NCBI RefSeq assembly: GCF_006483455.1
Contig: NZ_PPPU01000003.1
Span: 1-64,000, forward strand
Origin: Methylomonas koyamae
Lineage (GTDB): Bacteria > Pseudomonadota > Gammaproteobacteria > Methylococcales > Methylomonadaceae
Direction: 5' to 3'
DNA length: 64,000 nucleotides
Below, piece by piece: positions 24,931 to 33,986 of this stretch (its first letter is position 1; each line of letters begins with the position of its first letter). Below the pieces are notes generated by a model that made no database searches, was not told the DNA's origin, and saw only the letters and a list, made by a program, of their open reading frames with translations. Made by a program: the position numbers and the translations under genes.

Positions 24931-27900
24931 GTATCCGGGTCGCGATAAACCACAAGACCAGCTATTTCTACGATAAGCCGGTGCAACTGGCGCCGCACGT
25001 GTTGCGCTTGCGGCCTGCCGTACATTCGCGGACGCCGATTTCGGCCTATTCGCTGCGGGTCAAACCGGAAAAGCACTTTATCAATTGGCAGCAGGACCCG
25101 TTCGGCAACTATTTGGCCCGGCTGGTGTTTCCGGAAAAAACCCGGGAGCTGTCGATTGAGGTGGATTTGATCGCGGAAATGACCGTGATCAATCCGTTCG
25201 ATTTTTTCCTGGAGGAATACGCCGAGAAGTATCCGTTCGAGTATCCGGAGCAGCTGGCCAAGGAATTGACCCCGTATCTGGAAATTCGGGAGAAAGGGCC
25301 GTTGCTGACCGATTTTCTGAAATCCCTGCCGCGTAACGAACAAGCTGTGGTCGATTTTCTGGTGGCGGCGAACCGGGCGGTTAATCAGGCGGTGGCTTAC
25401 TCGATCCGGATGGAGCCGGGTGTGCAAAGTTGCGAGGAGACTTTGCAGAAGAAACTGGGTTCCTGCCGCGACTCCGGTTGGCTGTTGGTGCAAGTGCTGC
25501 GACATATGGGCTTGGCGGCCCGCTTCGTCTCCGGCTATTTGGTGCAACTGGTGGCCGACGTCAAAGCGTTGGACGGGCCGTCCGGTACCGATCACGATTT
25601 CACCGACCTGCATGCCTGGGCCGAAGTCTACATTCCGGGCGCGGGCTGGATCGGGATGGATCCGACCTCGGGTTTGTTTGCCGGGGAGGGCCATATACCG
25701 TTGGCCTGTACCGCGGATTACGTCAGCGCGGCGCCGGTTAGCGGCGGCTTTACCGGAGAGGCTCAGACCCGTTTCGAATTTGCCAACCGCGTCACCCGGA
25801 TTCATGAAGATCCGCGCGTCACCAAACCTTACACCGAGCGGCAATGGGCCGAGATTGATGCCTTGGGCGAGAAAGTCGACGCGGAATTAGTGGCCGGCGA
25901 CGTCAGGCTGACGATGGGTGGCGAGCCCACGTTCGTCTCGATCGATAACATGGATGCGCCGGAATGGAACACGGAGGCCGACGGCCTGGAAAAACGTAAG
26001 CTGGCCGGCAAATTGATTCGGCGCTTGCGCGAGAGTTTTGCACCGGGCGGTTTGTTGTACTTCGGCCAAGGTAAATGGTATCCGGGTGAGGCTTTACCGC
26101 GCTGGCAGCTGGCTTGCTTCTGGCGCAAGGACGGCGTGCCGGTCTGGAAAAATCCGGGATTGCTGGCCGACGAAAGCCGGGATTACGGATTCGGTAGGGA
26201 ACAGGCAGAGGGATTTGTGCGGGATCTGGCCAAGCGGCTGGGCTTGAAGGCGGCCTGCATCGTGCCGGGTTATGAAGATCCCGTGCATTATTTACACCAG
26301 GAAAGCCTATTGCCAGCTAATTTCGACCCGCAGCAGGCCGATTTAACCGACGATCTGGAACGGCAGCGGCTGGTCAGAATATTGAGCGGCAATTTGGGTG
26401 AAGCGGCCGGCTACGCCTTGCCGTTACACTGGAGTTATAGGGCTCGCTCCTGGAATAGCGCTGTGTGGTCATTTCGTCGCGGCGAGATGTATTTGTTGCC
26501 CGGCGATTCGGCTATGGGCTTGCGGTTGCCGTTGAACAGCCTGCCGTGGGTGCCGTTCGAACAACGGGAACAGCCGGTGGAGCGTAGTTTGTACGATACG
26601 GTTGAACCGCTGGGCGATATCGACTCGGAAGTCAGCCGGCGCTATAGCCAAACCGCGAAACAGGAATGGCATCCCCCCGAAATGGAGGCCGTGGACGAGC
26701 GCGACTCGAACGACCCGCTGTGGATACCGCATACCGCACTGGTGGTAGAAAGCCGGGAGGGGCGCTTGTATGTGTTTTTGCCGCCGACCAATGAACTGGA
26801 GCACTATCTGGATCTGATCGCCTCGGTAGAGGCCACCGCTGCGGCATTGAAACTTCCGGTTGTGATCGAAGGCTACCAGCCGCCGCACGATTTGCGTCTG
26901 AACCGCTTGCCGGTGACGCCGGACCCGGGGGTGATCGAGGTCAACATCCATCCCGCCGCCAGTTGGCGCGAGCTGGTCGAGAATACGGCCACGCTATACG
27001 AAGATGCGCGGCTGACCCGGTTGAGTACCGAAAAGTTCATGCTCGACGGCCGTCATACCGGCACCGGCGGTGGCAACCATGTCACTCTGGGCGGAATCAC
27101 GCCGGTAGACAGCCCGATTCTGCGCCGTCCCGACTTGCTGCGCAGTTTGGTCACCTATTGGCAGCACCATCCGGCCTTGTCCTATTTGTTTTCCGGTTTG
27201 TTTATCGGCCCAACCAGCCAGGCGCCGCGGGTCGACGAGGCCCGTAACGATAGTTTGTACGAACTGGAAATTGCGTTTCAGCAAATGCCGGACGGCGAAG
27301 TGCCGGCGCCCTGGCTGGTGGACCGGTTGTTGCGAAATTTGTTGGTCGATATGACCGGCAATACCCACCGCGCCGAGTTTTGCATCGACAAGCTCTACGC
27401 GCCGGGTAGCGACTCCGGTCGACTGGGGCTGCTGGAGTTGCGCGCGTTCGAGATGCCGCCGCATGCACGGATGAGTCTGATGCAAATGTTGCTGCTCAGA
27501 ACCCTGGTGGCTTGGTTTTGGCGTGAGCCCTACCGGAAGCCGCTGGTACGCTGGGGGACGCAATTGCACGATAAATACATGCTGCCGCACTTTATCGCCA
27601 GCGATATCCAGGATGTGGTGCTGGATCTGCAGACGGCAGGCTACGATTTCAAGAGCGAGTGGTTTGCGCCGTTTTTGGAATTCCGGTTTCCGCACATCGG
27701 TAGCATGCGCGTGGGTAATTTGCAGTTGGATTTACATCAGGCGATCGAACCATGGCACGTGCTGGGCGAGGAAATCACCAGCGGCGGTACTGCACGGTAT
27801 GTGGATTCTTCAGTCGAACGGCTGCAAGTATCGCTGAACGGTGCGATGGGCGAGCGTTACCTGTTGAGTTGTAATGGCCGGCGGGTGCCGTTGCGGCCGA

Positions 27901-28241
27901 CGGCAAAGCAAGGCGAAATGGTAGCCGGGATTCGCTATCGGGCCTGGAATCCGCCTTCTGCCTTGCATCCCACCATCGGCGTACAGGCGCCGTTGGTATT
28001 CGATTTGATCGATACCTGGAACGGCCGTTCGGTGGGTGGTTGCACCTACCATGTCAGTCATCCCGGCGGGCGGAATTACGATACTTTGCCGGTGAATGCT
28101 TACGAAGCCGAAGGCCGGCGGGTTAGTCGGTTTTTGCGGCACGGTTACACGCCGAGTGCCGGATCGGCGGAAGTGCCTGTCGAGCAACTGAATAGGGATT
28201 ATCCGTTGACTCTGGATTTACGCTGGAATGCCACTAGCTAA
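24927..28241 (+). CDS. Transglutaminase-like protein with DUF2126 domain
   Basis: A 1104-residue cytoplasmic protein. Residues 1-90 form the bacterial transglutaminase N-terminal domain. The papain-like core has Cys180 in GSCRDSGW, His229 in DLHAWAEVY and Asp245 in GMDPTSG as the catalytic triad. From about residue 310 the DUF2126 region follows, with GGEPTFVS, GKWYPGEALPRW and the later TGGGNHVTLGG and NTHRAEFCIDKLY blocks. Such proteins accompany ATP-grasp and alpha-E proteins and are predicted to cleave or transfer peptide amide bonds. The ATGA overlap at 24927-24930 couples it to the preceding gene. The substrate is unknown. Confidence 0.92.
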   Translation: MSIRVAINHKTSYFYDKPVQLAPHVLRLRPAVHSRTPISAYSLRVKPEKHFINWQQDPFGNYLARLVFPEKTRELSIEVDLIAEMTVINPFDFFLEEYAEKYPFEYPEQLAKELTPYLEIREKGPLLTDFLKSLPRNEQAVVDFLVAANRAVNQAVAYSIRMEPGVQSCEETLQKKLGSCRDSGWLLVQVLRHMGLAARFVSGYLVQLVADVKALDGPSGTDHDFTDLHAWAEVYIPGAGWIGMDPTSGLFAGEGHIPLACTADYVSAAPVSGGFTGEAQTRFEFANRVTRIHEDPRVTKPYTERQWAEIDALGEKVDAELVAGDVRLTMGGEPTFVSIDNMDAPEWNTEADGLEKRKLAGKLIRRLRESFAPGGLLYFGQGKWYPGEALPRWQLACFWRKDGVPVWKNPGLLADESRDYGFGREQAEGFVRDLAKRLGLKAACIVPGYEDPVHYLHQESLLPANFDPQQADLTDDLERQRLVRILSGNLGEAAGYALPLHWSYRARSWNSAVWSFRRGEMYLLPGDSAMGLRLPLNSLPWVPFEQREQPVERSLYDTVEPLGDIDSEVSRRYSQTAKQEWHPPEMEAVDERDSNDPLWIPHTALVVESREGRLYVFLPPTNELEHYLDLIASVEATAAALKLPVVIEGYQPPHDLRLNRLPVTPDPGVIEVNIHPAASWRELVENTATLYEDARLTRLSTEKFMLDGRHTGTGGGNHVTLGGITPVDSPILRRPDLLRSLVTYWQHHPALSYLFSGLFIGPTSQAPRVDEARNDSLYELEIAFQQMPDGEVPAPWLVDRLLRNLLVDMTGNTHRAEFCIDKLYAPGSDSGRLGLLELRAFEMPPHARMSLMQMLLLRTLVAWFWREPYRKPLVRWGTQLHDKYMLPHFIASDIQDVVLDLQTAGYDFKSEWFAPFLEFRFPHIGSMRVGNLQLDLHQAIEPWHVLGEEITSGGTARYVDSSVERLQVSLNGAMGERYLLSCNGRRVPLRPTAKQGEMVAGIRYRAWNPPSALHPTIGVQAPLVFDLIDTWNGRSVGGCTYHVSHPGGRNYDTLPVNAYEAEGRRVSRFLRHGYTPSAGSAEVPVEQLNRDYPLTLDLRWNATS

Positions 28242-28281
28242 CTTGTTGCCTCGGTGGAGGTTGTACTTTTTTGTCACGCGG

Positions 28282-28317
28282 TTTCAAAATTAACAGAATT
28301 GAGATACCATTTTGAAA
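28282..28317. promoter_or_regulatory. Inverted repeat before the first PEP-CTERM-associated acyltransferase
   Basis: TTTCAAAAT (28282-28290) and ATTTTGAAA (28309-28317) are perfect 9-base inverted arms separated by 18 bases; the second overlaps a smaller palindrome, CCATTT-TG-AAATGG (28307-28320). No T-run follows. It may be an operator for the acyltransferase gene or a structure ending the preceding transcript. The role is undetermined. Confidence 0.35.
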
Positions 28318-28371
28318 TGGCGCGTGAAAAAGTTTTCATAGTTAGTTGAACTTATTAAACAAATTTATTAA

Positions 28372-29157
28372 GTGTGGTGCCGCGTGATCCAAAGTCCGCA
28401 TTCATTCGATAGTTGTTTCGAGGTGTTTTTAGCCGATACGCCTGAAGCAAAAGATATCCATTACCGTATTCGCTACCGCGTTTATTGTGACGAGTTGGGC
28501 TTCGAGGACAAGCAGTTGTATCCGGACGGGATCGAGAGTGACGAGTGGGATAGTCGCGCTGTGCATTTTCTGGTCCGGCATAAATTCAGCGGCGAGTGGC
28601 TGGGTGCGCTCAGATTGGTCAGGCCCGGCAAGCAAGGCTTTCCATTCGAAGAACATTGTACCCCGTATCGAAGCCTCCCAAAGGCTTGTTACAGCCGTGC
28701 TGTAGAGATTTCCAGGCTCTGCGTGGTCAAAGAGGCTAGGCGTTTTGCGCTGCGCAAAAGCAATGTCCATTTCGATGCTAAATCGACGAATATCAGCTTT
28801 TTGCACGATTACCGTAATCTGAATCGAAGCATCATGTGGGGGCTTTATCGGGCAGCAACGGTTTATTCGGCCCGGAGCGGTATCGACGACTGGTTTATTT
28901 TTGTTACGCCGGCACTAGCGTACTTTGTTAGCAAGGAAGGCTTCTCGATGCGCCAAATCGGCGATGCGTGCGACCATCGCGGGCAAAGAACCCCTTATCG
29001 TTTGAACGTTAAACACATCTTGCAAAATCCGCTGTGGTTACAGGACTACCAACAGGATTACCGTTTGTATTCGGAATTAGCCGAGACGCGTGCGGTCCGT
29101 TACGGCGGTCGGGATTTGCACCAAATCGGGGTAGTTTCCTACGTAAACCGTGCGTGA
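28372..29157 (+). CDS. PEP-CTERM/exosortase-associated acyltransferase, copy 1
   Basis: A 261-residue protein of the GNAT-like family related to N-acyl amino acid synthase FeeM and LuxI. Typical segments are FEVFLADTPEAKDIHYRIRYRVYCDELGFED, EYDSRAVHFLV-like EWDSRAVHFLVRH, LGALRLVRPG and the VEISRLCVVKEARR block. These proteins are found with XrtA exopolysaccharide loci and are thought to transfer an acyl group to an amino acid or a peptide end. The start is GTG at 28372 or GTG at 28384; neither has a strong ribosome-binding site. The stop lies seven bases from the convergent prsR gene. A second, more divergent copy lies at 33.2 kb. Confidence 0.85.
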   Translation: MWCRVIQSPHSFDSCFEVFLADTPEAKDIHYRIRYRVYCDELGFEDKQLYPDGIESDEWDSRAVHFLVRHKFSGEWLGALRLVRPGKQGFPFEEHCTPYRSLPKACYSRAVEISRLCVVKEARRFALRKSNVHFDAKSTNISFLHDYRNLNRSIMWGLYRAATVYSARSGIDDWFIFVTPALAYFVSKEGFSMRQIGDACDHRGQRTPYRLNVKHILQNPLWLQDYQQDYRLYSELAETRAVRYGGRDLHQIGVVSYVNRA

Positions 29158-29163
29158 CGGTGA

Positions 29164-30543
29164 CTACGGTGGTGGCTGGTCGTCAGAATGGTTTCTGATT
29201 AAGCCCTGTAAGCCGTACTTTTCGAACAGCCCGTAAAGTGTAGGGCGAGTTACTCCCAGTAATTTAGCCGCTTCGGAAACATTGTTGTCCGCATAATTCA
29301 AGGCGCGTTTGATGGCTACCGTTTCTGCGGCCTCCCGTACCGATTTCAGATTGAGCGGCATCGTATGTTCTGCCGAGTGGCCGATCTCCAGATCGGTTGC
29401 GGTGACGACGTTGCCGTCCGACAATATCGTTGCCCGTTTGATTTTATTCTCCATCTCCCGGATGTTGCCTGGCCAGTAGTAGGCCTCCATAGCCTGGGCG
29501 GCGTCGTGGGAGAAATGTTTTTCCTTCATATGGTTTTCCCGGCAGTAGCGCTGTAGCAGGGCGTTAGCGATAGTAATTATGTCGCCCTCCCGTTCGCGCA
29601 ATGGCGGAATATCGACCACGATTTCACTCAACCGATAATACAGGTCACCGCGGAAAGCGCCTTGCTCGATCAGGTCCGGTAATTTGCGGTGGGTGGCGCA
29701 GATGATTCTGACATCGACTGCTATCTCCTTGCGGCCCCCCAACCGCTCTATCACGCGTTCCTGAATAAAACGGAGTAATTTGGCCTGTAACGCGAACGGC
29801 AAATCGCCGATCTCGTCCAAGAAAAAAGTACCGCCTTGGGCATATTCGATCTTGCCTTTGGTTTGGGCGACCGCCCCGGTAAATGCGCCTTTTTCGTAGC
29901 CAAACAGTTCGCTTTCCAGCAGCGTTTCGGGTATTGCTGCGCAGTTCACCGCGACAAATGGCTGGTCGGCGCGCGAACTTAGCTTGTGCAAGGCTTTGGC
30001 CAATAATTCTTTACCGGTGCCGCTTTCTCCGAGTAAGAGAACGGTGGCCTGGGTTGGCGCAATTTTCTCGACCATGCGCATAACCGACTGCATCTGCGGA
30101 CTGGTGGCTATTACGCCGTGCAGCGGCTTTTGCTGCTGCAGATTCTGATAGTCGCGCTCTAAGGTATCCAACTGAAAGGCACGTTCGATAATCAGGCCGA
30201 GAATATCCGGGTCGACAGGCTTTTGGTAAAAATCGTAAGCTCCCAATGCTACGGCGTGAATTGCATTGGCACGGTCATCGTTGCCGGTGACGACGATGAT
30301 TTTTGTTGCGGGGGCAAGAGCCAGAATTTCTCGCAGTGTGGCTAAGCCTTCACTGGCATTGCTCGGGTCCGGAGGCAGGCCCAGATCCAACGTGACAACA
30401 CTGGGCGTATGTCTTCTAAAAGCGGCAATGGCTTCACTCCGGTTGCCGGCAACAACGACTTCGTATTGTTCGAAGCTCCATTTCAACTGTTTTTGCAAAC
30501 CTGGGTCGTCTTCAACAACGAGCAGTAGTCTTGATTGGGTCAT
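29164..30543 (-). CDS. prsR: PEP-CTERM-system sigma-54 response regulator PrsR
   Basis: A 459-residue sigma-54-dependent activator. The receiver domain (residues 1-125) has the phospho-acceptor aspartate in VTLDLGLP. The AAA+ domain has GESGTGKELLAKALH, the sigma-54 contact motif GAFTGA, and LDEIGDLP. The C-terminal Fis-type helix-turn-helix (NVSEAAKLLGVTRPTLYGLFEKYG) binds DNA. It pairs with the kinase PrsK, whose gene it overlaps (TAATG at 30541-30545), and is expected to activate sigma-54 promoters of exopolysaccharide and exported-protein genes. I did not find a convincing sigma-54 promoter directly before the polysaccharide genes in this window. Confidence 0.93.
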   Translation of the reverse strand: MTQSRLLLVVEDDPGLQKQLKWSFEQYEVVVAGNRSEAIAAFRRHTPSVVTLDLGLPPDPSNASEGLATLREILALAPATKIIVVTGNDDRANAIHAVALGAYDFYQKPVDPDILGLIIERAFQLDTLERDYQNLQQQKPLHGVIATSPQMQSVMRMVEKIAPTQATVLLLGESGTGKELLAKALHKLSSRADQPFVAVNCAAIPETLLESELFGYEKGAFTGAVAQTKGKIEYAQGGTFFLDEIGDLPFALQAKLLRFIQERVIERLGGRKEIAVDVRIICATHRKLPDLIEQGAFRGDLYYRLSEIVVDIPPLREREGDIITIANALLQRYCRENHMKEKHFSHDAAQAMEAYYWPGNIREMENKIKRATILSDGNVVTATDLEIGHSAEHTMPLNLKSVREAAETVAIKRALNYADNNVSEAAKLLGVTRPTLYGLFEKYGLQGLIRNHSDDQPPP

Positions 30544-32648
30544 TAATTTCTTGGGGTTTCGGAAAGGCGTTTTGCTAACGGCAGTTGTATCGTGAATGTC
30601 GTGCCGAAGCCAGGTTCACTGTCGACGTGAATCTGGCCTGAGTTCTTAGTTATGTAATCACGGGCTTCGTAAGCACCTATTCCCATACCGGCGTTACCTT
30701 TGGTGGTGTCGAATGGTTTGAATAAGCGTTCGGCTATGAATTGTTGATTCATGCCTGTGCCGTTATCCACGATCTTGACCTGAGCATAGTCTTGGTTTTT
30801 TGTTAATTCAAGCTTAACCCAGCCACCGTCGCCACGCGTGGCGTCCTGGGCATTTTGTACCAAGTTGGTCAAGATATTGGTTAATTTTATTTTGTCTGCG
30901 GAGACCGGGCACTCGTCAAGGTTGGTTGTTAACTCAATCGGCGGCGATCCGAGGTGTTGTTGGGCTATTGAGCGGACGATGGTCGCTAGATTGACGATAC
31001 TGTTTGCGGTGGCTTGAGGTTCTCCTTGTTTTAGCTGTTCGACAATATGGTGCATTTTTTTGACAACATTATTCAACGTGTCGATAGTGTCGTCGAAAAA
31101 ATCGGGGTTATGTTTGTGTTTTTCGGCGTTTCTGACAATCAATGAGATTTGTGCGACTAAGTTTTTTAAATCGTGCACTAAAAAAGCGGAGAGCCTATGG
31201 TAGGTTTCGAATTGGCGATTGTTAGCCAACTCTTCGCTGGCTCGATTCAGCGCTAACGCGTTCGCTAGTTGCATGCCGACCGTTTTCAGTAGGTCATGGT
31301 CTTCCCAGTTGAGTTTTCTCGGCACTCTGGCCTGAGTTAAGACGACGAAAGCTTCCAGTTTGTTTAAGTGAAATAGCGGGACTATCAACCAGACTTGACT
31401 GTCTTCGTAGCACCAGGGGGACAAATCGATGTCGTCGTATACTTCGGGAGCATGGGATAATTCAAAGAAGTCTATAACCCACTGTTTGTTTGCCAAATAA
31501 AGGGGCAGGTCGCCTACGTTATGTAGGTAATCAATTTCCTGAGGTGTTAGTCGCAAATTTTGCTCCGCGGCCAGAAAAAATTTGCCTTGGTCATTTTTTA
31601 GCCATAAACCGCCGCCAGTGCTTTCCACCAAGTCGGTCAGGGTGTTGATAATAAAGCCTTTCAGTTCTTCCAAGGATTCAAGTTTGGCTAGAGCCTTACT
31701 GATTTTGAGCCACTCCTCGCGGTAGTCGTAACTATAGTGAAAAAAATGTTTGCTAAAGTAAACCTTGGCTAGGGCTCTAATCTTGCCCGACGTGAAAGGT
31801 ATGATCAGTAGCAGTAGTGCCAGAAATATGAATACTGTTTGAGCGGTTTCACCCCACTCCGTGTTTGCGCGTTTGATATAGAACCCGGCGAAAGACATTA
31901 AAATGAGATATGCACCGCAGCCAAATAAGATTGTGGTGTAAAAAATAGTCTTGCGGGGTGTTGTCAGTTCCTGGTTTTCACTGTTAAGCTTGAGTCGGGT
32001 AGAAGTGATCGCCAAAAATGGGGTTACCATCGCATTGGTGATGCCGCGCGATTGCCAGAGTGCGAAGTCCAGATGGTTGAACAACAGAGATTTGCTGTAA
32101 ACCAGTAAATCTACGGCAAAAATAGCTCCCAGGCTGACACAAAGGAATTTTAAATTCCAGCGCTGTTTCAAGGGGGTGCTGCGATAAAGTTGCTCGACCA
32201 GAATCAGACCGAGAACTGCAAATACAACATGACCGGCAAATCTGGGATCGGTGTCGAGAACGCTGGTTGTCCATCTCAACGCTTGCGGAAACGCCTCCAG
32301 GCAAAAAATTAGCAATGCAAACGCTGAAATAACGATGCTCGTGTGCCCTTTAAACAATTGCTTGTAGCTATTGTAACGCTGTTTCGAAAGTAACGATCCT
32401 AGTAGGAAAAACCAAGCTCCGTTGCGTATCGTTTCGTGGGCGAGGGTGTCGGCGAAGAAATAGTGGCTATTTTTTGTTGCGAGCGTCACGCTGGTCGACC
32501 ATACGACGGAGCAGAGAACTGCTATTATGAAAGGGTAATATCGGGTTTTAATGGCTACAACGAAAATCAATAAAAGCCCGTACGCGACGCTGGCAGTGAA
32601 GTAGCTGTAGTAAATATAGTTTTCCATGTATAGGTGTTGGGGCTGCAT
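30543..32648 (-). CDS. prsK: PEP-CTERM-system sensor histidine kinase PrsK
   Basis: A 701-residue inner-membrane histidine kinase. The N-terminal 300 residues carry about nine hydrophobic segments, followed by a GAF-like domain (residues 330-470). The phospho-acceptor histidine lies in FLVHDLKNLVAQISL, and the ATP-binding domain has NLVQNAQDA, VDNGTGM and GMGIGAYEARDYI. It phosphorylates PrsR, encoded next in the operon. The first ATG at 32648 has little room for a ribosome-binding site; an ATG at 32627 (MENYIYY) is an alternative seven residues in. The signal sensed is unknown. Confidence 0.93.
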   Translation of the reverse strand: MQPQHLYMENYIYYSYFTASVAYGLLLIFVVAIKTRYYPFIIAVLCSVVWSTSVTLATKNSHYFFADTLAHETIRNGAWFFLLGSLLSKQRYNSYKQLFKGHTSIVISAFALLIFCLEAFPQALRWTTSVLDTDPRFAGHVVFAVLGLILVEQLYRSTPLKQRWNLKFLCVSLGAIFAVDLLVYSKSLLFNHLDFALWQSRGITNAMVTPFLAITSTRLKLNSENQELTTPRKTIFYTTILFGCGAYLILMSFAGFYIKRANTEWGETAQTVFIFLALLLLIIPFTSGKIRALAKVYFSKHFFHYSYDYREEWLKISKALAKLESLEELKGFIINTLTDLVESTGGGLWLKNDQGKFFLAAEQNLRLTPQEIDYLHNVGDLPLYLANKQWVIDFFELSHAPEVYDDIDLSPWCYEDSQVWLIVPLFHLNKLEAFVVLTQARVPRKLNWEDHDLLKTVGMQLANALALNRASEELANNRQFETYHRLSAFLVHDLKNLVAQISLIVRNAEKHKHNPDFFDDTIDTLNNVVKKMHHIVEQLKQGEPQATANSIVNLATIVRSIAQQHLGSPPIELTTNLDECPVSADKIKLTNILTNLVQNAQDATRGDGGWVKLELTKNQDYAQVKIVDNGTGMNQQFIAERLFKPFDTTKGNAGMGIGAYEARDYITKNSGQIHVDSEPGFGTTFTIQLPLAKRLSETPRN

Positions 32649-32660
32649 GCTTCCCGCGGC

Positions 32661-32666
32661 ATTATA
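32661..32666 (-). promoter_or_regulatory. Candidate -10 hexamer for prsK-prsR
   Basis: A perfect TATAAT on the minus strand lies at 32661-32666, 13 bases before the first prsK ATG. No good -35 hexamer is seen at the expected distance, so the promoter is tentative. If used, the short leader would favour the ATG at 32627 as the real start. Confidence 0.3.
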
Positions 32667-32702
32667 ACCAGCGAGTCAGTGTTATTGATATGGTTTCGCC
32701 TG

Positions 32703-33176
32703 ATGATTGAGATACTTAGTGACGTTCTGAACAACCCGTTGTTTAAAGAGGGTAGTGCGTGGCGGAGGTATAAGCTGAGCGCAGGCGCCACTATCGTCAA
32801 AAAGGGTGAGCAAGGAAAAAGTTTGTTTTACTTGGAAGCAGGCTCGGTCAGGGTTTTAGGAGGGGCTGAACTGGATGGCAATAAGCGGGTCAGTCCAGGT
32901 CTATGTGATCTCGAAGCCGGAGCCGTTTTTGGCGACGTATGTTTGTATGAGGCTAGGGAGCGCACGGCCTCAGTCATATCGTTGACAGATGTCCAGTTAC
33001 TGGAGATTCGTAGTGACATGTTAAGCGTTTACATGGATGACCATCCGGTTCAGGGGTATTTGTTTCTGAAAGAGTTGTTTCAAACAATGTCGAGGCGATT
33101 GGGGTTGGCAAATGATCGTATCGAGCATTTACTGGCATGGGGTATCAAAGCTCATGATATCGATAAGTATTTATAG
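32703..33176 (+). CDS. Cyclic-nucleotide-binding-domain protein
   Basis: A 157-residue single-domain protein. Residues 15-120 form a cyclic-nucleotide-binding beta barrel, with the GEQGKSLFYLEAGSVRV and FGDVCLYEARERTASVISLTDVQLLEI segments. Unlike Crp there is no DNA-binding domain; the last 35 residues are a helical tail. The start at 32703 is preferred, since an upstream frame start would overlap the prsK leader. It is divergent from prsK and 31 bases before the second acyltransferase, so it may relay a second-messenger signal within this exopolysaccharide control group. The ligand is unknown. Confidence 0.78.
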   Translation: MIEILSDVLNNPLFKEGSAWRRYKLSAGATIVKKGEQGKSLFYLEAGSVRVLGGAELDGNKRVSPGLCDLEAGAVFGDVCLYEARERTASVISLTDVQLLEIRSDMLSVYMDDHPVQGYLFLKELFQTMSRRLGLANDRIEHLLAWGIKAHDIDKYL

Positions 33177-33207
33177 TCGATAACCAATATTTTAGAGAGC
33201 GCATAAA

Positions 33208-33945
33208 ATGGAAGTCGCACAAAAGCTGTCATTAGTCGAAAGCTTTAGTCGCTATTTTAGGGTTTCCTTGGCGGAGACCGTTGCGCAAAAACAGCAAGTA
33301 TTTCGGATAAGGTATCGAGTGTATTGCGAAGAGTTTAAGTACGAATCGCAAGAGCATTTCATAGATCAACTTGAGATCGACGAGTACGATCCTCATTCTC
33401 GCCATTGCTTGATCACCCACATTCAAACTGGTTTGCCCGCTGGTTGCGTCAGGATGGTTCCGGCGTTGGGTCCAGAATCCGAATCGCCACTGCCTTTGGA
33501 GAAATACTGCAGCAATAGTCTGGATCGAGATGTGATCGGTAGTCTTCAGCTTGAGCGGCATACGGTATGCGAGATATCAAGATTGGCGGTCGACGGCGCT
33601 TTCCGCAGAAGAACTGGGGAAACTTTGACCCGGTTCGGCGAGATAAACGGTTTGCATTTCTCGCAGCAGGAGCAAAGGACTTTTTCATCCATTGCGGTTG
33701 CCTGCTTTTTTGCGGCAACTGTTTTAACCGAGCTCGATAAGCGAACTAATGTCTTCGCGATGATGGAGCCGTTTTTGCCGAGGATGATGCATCGGTCAGG
33801 TATAGATTTTCAGCGTGTCGGTAGGGACATTGACTATCACGGTATTCGAGCGCCCTACTTTATTACTACACAGTCTGTATTGGAAAATATGCATTCGGAA
33901 TTGCGGGAACTATACGCTTGGATCAAACAAACTATTGCTGAATAA
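33208..33945 (+). CDS. PEP-CTERM/exosortase-associated acyltransferase, copy 2
   Basis: A 245-residue relative of the acyltransferase at 28.4 kb, sharing the signature segments FRVSLAETVAQKQQVFRIRYRVYCEEFKYE, DEYDPHSRHCLI and CEISRLAVDGAFRR. The two copies differ clearly, so they are paralogues rather than a recent duplication. The FeeM/LuxI-type fold suggests transfer of an acyl chain to an amino group. It lies downstream of the cyclic-nucleotide-binding gene on the same strand and 41 bases before prsT. Confidence 0.85.
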   Translation: MEVAQKLSLVESFSRYFRVSLAETVAQKQQVFRIRYRVYCEEFKYESQEHFIDQLEIDEYDPHSRHCLITHIQTGLPAGCVRMVPALGPESESPLPLEKYCSNSLDRDVIGSLQLERHTVCEISRLAVDGAFRRRTGETLTRFGEINGLHFSQQEQRTFSSIAVACFFAATVLTELDKRTNVFAMMEPFLPRMMHRSGIDFQRVGRDIDYHGIRAPYFITTQSVLENMHSELRELYAWIKQTIAE

Positions 33946-33986
33946 CATTTGCTAAATTGTAGCTGTATTTTTGGGAGTGCTAGTAA

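Noticed and set aside
28300-28371. Sigma-54 promoter before the first acyltransferase gene
   Set aside because: A TGGCGCG element is present, but no GC is found ten bases after its GG.
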